From: Xanthostigma xanthostigma
Lineage: Eukaryota; Arthropoda; Insecta; Raphidioptera; Raphidiidae
NCBI GenBank assembly: GCA_963575645.1
Contig: OY754475.1
Location: forward strand, 868,001-932,000
Length of the DNA: 64,000 nt
Direction of reading: 5' to 3'
In this document: positions 58,341 through 64,000 of the stretch, in pieces
Position numbering within the stretch: the first letter of the stretch is position 1
Layout of the letters: each line of letters starts with the position of its first letter
Program-made: the position numbers and the translations under genes
Notes under the pieces: generated by a model
Told to the model about the DNA's origin: nothing
The model's input: only the letters and a program-made list of their open reading frames with translations
The model's database searches: none

Positions 58341-61300
58341 ATGAGAGTGGTGAGTATTTTGATTATTTCGAATTCGTGGCAAGTTTTTGTGCGGTTCGAG
58401 CTCTCTTTTGCCCTGTGAAGTCGTTTTATTAGTGCCATATAATTGAAATTTTGAACGGTTTTGTTAATAAAAATATTTTATGGTTTCGGAAAAGTGACAA
58501 GCCCTTTGATTCTCGTATCAATACAAATTCAAAAGCATTAAACGGTTGATATGCAAGGTAACCTGGAATAAATGTCAGTTTACCGTTCGATTCTTAATAT
58601 TTTTCGATGAAATTCTAGACAAAGTTTTGTTGGAAAAAATTTAAAAGAAATCATTTCTCAAATTTTCTTCGTTCAACAGTTGGCATCGAAGGTAGCTTGA
58701 TATAAGTTTATTTGCTCGATCGTTCGTTTTTGGAAAAATTTAAATTTGCGAATTATTCCGTGGTCTTCAGATATTAGCAGCATGTGTGGCTTGCTTGGTG
58801 GCTACGTCGGTGTACGGGAAACCCCAGTCAGGCTTCCCGAAGAACTACTACAACAGACCTCAAAATCCAGGCTACTACGCCCAACAAAACTACATCCAGA
58901 AACCGTTCGTGCCTATTTTATCACAACAACAGGAAGTTAATCCGGATGGTACTTATTCCTTCAGGTAAATCCCACAGGATCTAAAAAATACCCTATTTTT
59001 TGTGAAGCATCTATCACTTCGGTATTTTAGATAATCGTACAAAGTTATTCAGTCTTTGAATAATACATTCGTTCAACTGTATACAAATATTAATAGCACT
59101 GTGGTTGAAACAAAAATATAAAAATAAAGAATAGTTATACTTCTTAACACAACAGTTTTATTAGCGGATGTACATTTCGGGAGCTATGCTCTCATCTTCA
59201 GCAAACACTCAAGTTTAGTGTTTGCTGGAGATGAGAGCATAGCTCCCGAAATGTACATCCGCTATAATAAAACTGTTGTGGTAAGAAGTAACTATTTTTT
59301 ATTTTCAACTGATTAATTTAGTCGTGTATTTTCAAAGATGCATAGTTTCTATAAAATTTTATTTTGTTGTATCTATAAATTTAAAAAATATATTGCATTC
59401 AAAAACCATTCCAAAAATCGAACGTGAATTCAACAAACTATATAAATATAACATTTTGTTTTCAACTAAATGAAATCGAAAAGAAATGACATTCTTATGA
59501 AGGCAGAGTGATGACTTCGATGAGGACACTTGGATAATGATTTTTGATTAGTCACAGGCTTCGGCCCGACCACACCTTGGCTGCATTTGTGTAGGCCAAT
59601 TTGCATAAACCATAATAATACAATGTTAACAAGAGTATCAGACATCACTTTGATAAATACATAATTATGGCATCATCGTTGGTAATTACGCAACAATGCA
59701 ACAGTCTTTTGTTGAAAATTGAATAATGTGCGGAAATATTGTTGGTTCATCCGCGAAGGCGGACGTCAAATTAATCGACTAAAGACAACGCTTTTTGACC
59801 TTCGTGAATTTCAATTGTTCGTTAAAAGCATTACTGCAGTGTTCTGTTTTTTTTTTTTAAGTCGATAATATCTACTCGATGATATAAACTCACTCATATA
59901 CTTTTATTCTATACTGAGCATAGGAAAAAAATCGCAATCGAACTATTAGGGTGCAAACATACGCTTCTGTCTTTTTTTACGCCGTAAGCACTGGCGTATC
60001 CAGGAGGGCAAAACAAGCACGGGGGACCCGGCTATAGAAATTTCTAATTTGCCTCCTCCTGGGCCAAAAGTTGGGTACGCCCATGTTAACGTCATAGAAA
60101 AAGACAAAGTTTTTGAAATAGAGATACTTTATTCAGATTGAATGCAAGTATATCAACCAATCCTATCATCGGAGAAATCAGGGAATTACAGCGAAGAAAG
60201 AGACGCAGATATATTTTCGATACGCTTTGTTGCGTTCACTCACCGCACATTGAGTAGATAGGCAATGATTCATATAGTTAATTAATAGATATGACTTCAC
60301 TTGGCTGCCATTTTCTCACTTTTAAATTACTTTTGAAGTGAAATTTCTTTAGCGACGTATCTATTTGAAATTTTCTGTAACGGATAACGAATCAATAAAA
60401 CGAAAGAAGTTTCACTTAACCCGTGAGCTTATGTGCTATTTCAATAACATAACCGTTTTGTATACAGTATATGTAAACGCGTAAGGTGCACATAGGGAAT
60501 TTAGCATTGGGAAAAAATACTTGGATCAGAGTTAGCCATGACTGCATTAATTGTTATTTCTATTGAATTATCGTGGTAATCTTGAGGATTTCTATTTTAT
60601 TTTGATTTATTTTTATTTTTTTTGGCTTTTTTAATAATAAAAGCTCTTATAAATCATTATTTTAATTTTTTTGTACAAAAATAAAACAAAAAAAACAACT
60701 CCATCTGTTTGGAAACATTTCATTCAAAAATTGTCTGACTGGTAGGTATGACGTATGCGCGTTGGTAAGTCAGTGACCCAATGTCTTTAGGTTCAACACG
60801 AATAGGCGGAGATATTAGATCTCGCACCATATTTAAGTATTTTTGGGAATTTAATGTCCAATTAATAAAAAAAATTCCGATTATGTTGTAATCATTTGAA
60901 TATTTTCTTCGCTAGTATATACACATTCATTTTGCAAAAGAATATTATCTGTCAAATTGAAAAACAAGATTTCAAGGCACACTCTGATCCAGTCATTTTT
61001 TCCCAATGTTAATTTCCCTATGTGCACCTTACGTGTTTACATACTGTATAGCAATAGGCCCTCTACTATAACATTACCCACTAACAAAAATGTTTCAAAC
61101 AACAGCTTATGAATAAAAAAAGAATGTAAGTTCTTGAGGACCCAGATGGCACTTGTTCATGTTCCGTTCCTTTAAATCTGCAACAGTTAAGAAGAACTGA
61201 CTTAATTTATTTCGTTCAAAAACAGTTTCACTACCGCCGACGGAAAAGCGGCTCAAGAAAGTGGCTACTTGAAGAATCCAGGGACGAACGCCGAAGCCGA

Positions 61301-61574
61301 AGTGGTACAGGGTTCGTACTCGTATACGGCGCCTGACGGAACGCCGATTTCCGTCAATTATATAGCCGACGAGTACGGTTTCCGTGCCCAGGGCGCTCAT
61401 TTGCCGACGCCGCCCCCGATTCCCCTCGCGATACAAAAATCGCTCGATTATATCGCAAGGAGCCAAGGACTCACTCAACAGCAGGTCTACGGGGGCTACG
61501 ATAACAGCGCTTACAACAATCAATACAACAAACCGTTCAGTCAACAGTACAGGCCTTACAATAAGAACTATTGA
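58341..61574 (+). CDS. RR-1 cuticle protein (CPR family), tyrosine/glutamine-rich tail
   Basis: Exons 58341-58349 (MRV, donor GTG|GTGAGT), 58771-58964 and 61226-61574 join in frame to give 183 residues. The signal peptide is [20 protein letters not shown] Tyr/Asn/Gln-rich segment ([15 protein letters not shown]) precedes the RR-1 chitin-binding core: [27 protein letters not shown], then [15 protein letters not shown]. The C-terminus ([17 protein letters not shown]...) is again Tyr/Asn/Gln-rich, possibly for cross-linking or self-association. Intron positions and phases match the RR-1 gene 23 kb away, so the two are related duplicates. Intron 2 is 2261 bp and contains a near-perfect hairpin at 59121 and a terminal-inverted-repeat element at 60461. 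Secreted component of flexible cuticle. AATAAA at 61902. Confidence 0.95.
59121..59304. repeat. near-perfect hairpin in second cuticle gene intron 2
   Basis: Arms of about 88 bp (59121-59209 and 59217-59304) pair with few mismatches around a 7-base loop. The core GGATGTACATTTCGGGAGCT is matched by its complement. Confidence 0.92.
60348..60420. repeat. short inverted repeat related to Helentron-like ends
   Basis: GAAGTGAAATTTCTTTAGCG at the left and CGAAAGAAGTTTCACTT at the right. Similar to the ends at 8818 and 26462. Confidence 0.55.
60461..61050. mobile_element. terminal-inverted-repeat element in second cuticle gene intron 2
   Basis: The 590-bp element has about 75-bp ends: TATACAGTATATGTAAACGC... 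with AAGGTGCACATAGGGAA, and the complementary right end. A TA-TACAGT start suggests Tc1/mariner. Non-coding. Confidence 0.8.
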
Positions 61575-61901
61575 GGTTATGTCAAGGTCACATCGACGGG
61601 ATTTAAAATGGCTGAATGTGTTTGAGATTGTTACATGTTGAATTATATACGGTTAGAAAAGATTTTTTGATTTTGAAATGTCGGTTTTAATATTTAAATT
61701 AGACACGCTATTCTTTGAAAATAGTTTTGCGTTTAATACTGGGGGGATTTCTCTGACAAACCGTTGGGTACTGGAAAAAATTAAATGACTTTTGCGAGGC
61801 TTGTAAATTGTTTCAAACTCTTTTTGGTGGGATAAATTCAGTTTTTGTGGAGGTTTTGTGAAATAATAGTCTACAGTGTGATGGTTTTTTTTAATGTTTA
61901 C

Positions 61902-61907
61902 AATAAA
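61902..61907 (+). terminator. poly(A) signal of the second RR-1 gene
   Basis: AATAAA lies 328 bp after the stop. Confidence 0.5.
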
Positions 61908-62359
61908 AATCTAAGAATCTTTTCTCGTCTTTATATTTTTGGAATTAACGTTGAAAATAGGCGTGATATTTCTATTAACTTTGAATAAAACGTATATCTT
62001 ATGTATTTCTTTTTTGTACAAACTGTGTGATTATATTCATTTTTTTTTTTGTATTGCTTCATTATTTATATTTTGCATATTGTCAAAAGAATATAAAAAT
62101 GGGATATGAATTTGTAATTCCTTATTCCTATATAAAAATATGAAAAGTGTTCTATTAAAAAATATTAATTAAAGTGCCTTTTTTATTATTTTTGTTGGAA
62201 AACTGTTTTCAGAACTGTAAGTACCTACTTAAATAAAATGCCCTTAAACCCCTCAATTAAAAACGTCTGTTTGCTTGAACGGAGTTCAATGAAATTTTGA
62301 TTATAGGTATACAATAGATTAAAATATTGATATATATAGCATTACGCTATCTCATTTGT

Positions 62360-62440
62360 TACTAGCTTGTGCTAGCGATTTCGTCCGCGTGGATAAGCTT
62401 TGCTTCCGTAAGGAACCGATTGAAATTTCCGAATAATATA
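62360..62440 (+). mobile_element. lepidopteran-type repeat end
   Basis: GCGATTTCGTCCGCGTGGA is a widespread border phrase of Lepidoptera interspersed repeats (from memory). The remainder is degraded. Confidence 0.45.
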
Positions 62441-62848
62441 TTAGGTATAGTCCGAAAATGTTGAAAGTTTTCTTTTAAATTATTATTCTATATACAATAT
62501 AGTTTAAATATTGATATAATTTGACTGTGTTTTATTACAATATAGGTATACTTAACTGTACCTAACCTCGTATCTTATTCAAATATTTTTAATTGATGTA
62601 TTTTTTTATTATTACACTTTTAATGTCATTTCAATGTTGACATAGTAATGTTTTTGCTATATTATATAAGTTTGATACGTGTTTCAAAACATGCGGAAAA
62701 AGTTATAATTTTGATAGGTAAATTGTAATTTAAATTTTGGAATGGTTATAAAGTAGTTGTTTCTGTTATTTATATATAGCCAGTGGCCGACGGTTATTCA
62801 GTAAGCTTTATATTTTTTCAGTCATTCTTCCATACCTACCGTATAGAT

Positions 62849-63099
62849 CGGGCCTGGGCAAATGGCGGCCCGCGAAGCATTTCATAAATGATTATTAAAC
62901 GCAAAAATATTACTGTTTGCCAATATAATTGGCGCATAAAAAGAATTTTAGAAAAATATAGTAAATAGTGTTTAAACACTTGAAATTGTTGTTTCAAAAA
63001 AACTATACCTACTTAAAATTAGAAAAAGAAATTGTTTGGCCCGCGGTCATATTTTCATCCGCAATGTGGCCCGACGATCAAAAAATTTGCCCACCCCTG
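62849..63099. mobile_element. hAT-type MITE
   Basis: The 251-bp element has ends CGGGCCTGGGCAAATGGCGG and AAATTTGCCCACCCCTG, flanked by the exact 8-bp duplication GTATAGAT. Confidence 0.9.
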
Positions 63100-63240
63100 G
63101 TATAGATACACGAGATGATAACTCATTAATTCTTTAGAATCACTCAGGTAAGGTGTAATAAAATAACCCAGTATAAAATGTTACAACAGCAAAAGCTGTC
63201 ACTGTGGATATCTCAAAACTGTCACGATTGCCTGCCAATG

Positions 63241-63388
63241 TATATGTTACGGTTAATACAAGAAAGTAGTTTATTCGCGAATTAACCGGCTAATACCCGA
63301 ATTAACCAACGTCAAGGATTGGTTAATTCGGGTAATTAGCCGATTAATTCGCGAATTAACTACTTTCTTGTATTAACCGTAACATATA
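63241..63388. repeat. near-perfect 148-bp hairpin
   Basis: Arms 63241-63309 and 63319-63388 are reverse complements with few differences; the loop is 9 bases (CGTCAAGGA). GCGAATTAAC motifs recur. Confidence 0.92.
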
Positions 63389-64000
63389 TACTAATATACC
63401 TACTAATATTATAAATAGGTAAAGTTTGGATGTGGGAGGTAATCTCCAAAACGACTCATTCGATTTCAAAAATTCTTTCACCACTATATTTCAGAATGAA
63501 CGCTCAGGATGAACAAAGGCATATAATATATTATCGCGTTAAAATAAAAGCGCTTTTCGAGGAGACGAATTTTGCAACGTAAGTCGACGAAAAAAACGAT
63601 GGCATTCTTACAAATTCGGGCAAACTCGGACCGGGTCGCTATATAGTTTTTCAACAAAGATAAATAAATATTTTAAGATATCCCAGCGGCAAACTTACAG
63701 CTCTGTCAAATTTTTTACCCGTGGACAGTGCCATCACAGGGCTAAATAGGCTATAGCCCCGGGACGTAAGCCTTTAGGAGGCGGCAATTTTTATTAGTTC
63801 GCATTTTTTAAAGTATTGTCACTACAGATTGCAGATCTTTTTTAGCACTGAAAAGGATAAAAAATTATTTAGTCTTTTTGGGGCTGTCCAAATTAAATTA
63901 TTTGAGAATTTTATTCATAGATAGTGACTTGTTTAATGACCTGAATACGCGTAACATTTTAATCAATTTGCAAAAAAAGCTTGTCAGAATAAATAATACT

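Larger units (their letters stand above)
61575..64000. other. 3' flank of the second cuticle gene to window end
   Basis: After the cuticle 3' UTR come a repeat end at 62360, a hAT MITE at 62849, a hairpin at 63241 and low-complexity AT-rich DNA. No gene recognised. Confidence 0.6.

Overview
The window is AT-rich nuclear DNA from an insect, most likely a moth or butterfly. The evidence is small canonical introns, RR-1 (Rebers-Riddiford) cuticle proteins, ZAD-type C2H2 zinc-finger genes, frequent TACCTA-type motifs, and repeat ends such as CGATTTCGTCCGCGTGGA and CGCGGGTAAAGGCTAGT that are typical of lepidopteran interspersed repeats. The order-level call is an inference; insect is firm.

Layout. 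1-9519 (minus): the first 16 exons of an axonemal outer-arm beta dynein heavy chain (DNAH9/11/17 class), running off the left edge. All 16 exons join in frame for about 1159 residues and include one GC-AG intron. A complete two-exon ZAD zinc-finger gene (4526-5923, same strand) is nested in dynein intron 9. 14163-15251 (plus): a second, degenerate ZAD gene with few fingers. 19939-21612 (minus): a secreted structural protein built from YGVP/YGIP repeats. 28512-30259 and 30624-32414 (plus): two tandem ZAD genes with 12-13 canonical fingers each. 34423-35659 and 58341-61574 (plus): two RR-1 cuticle genes with the same exon plan and TATA boxes. 38556-43460 (plus): a full centriolar CEP78 gene in nine exons, possibly with a tenth exon upstream.

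The rest is dominated by non-autonomous transposons. There are hAT MITEs with exact 8-bp target duplications (10665, 33334, 41973, 62849) and Harbinger-like MITEs with TTA duplications (12349, 44891, 52309). There is a Tigger/pogo-like MITE with TA (40675), Helitron- and Helentron-like repeats, tRNA-like SINE pieces, and an unusual number of long near-perfect inverted repeats. I found no convincing gene in roughly 22.7-28.5 kb, 43.5-58.2 kb or 61.6-64 kb.

No single pathway unites the genes. Dynein and CEP78 are ciliary/sperm genes, the two RR-1 proteins (and perhaps the YGVP protein) build cuticle, and the four ZAD proteins are likely DNA-binding regulators. The points most worth a second look are the nested zinc-finger gene, the tandem ZAD pair with diverged DNA-contact residues and a conserved CC-type finger, the GC-AG dynein intron, a repeat lying about 10 bp from the dynein exon 1 donor, a possible hidden first exon of CEP78, and the hairpin-rich introns.
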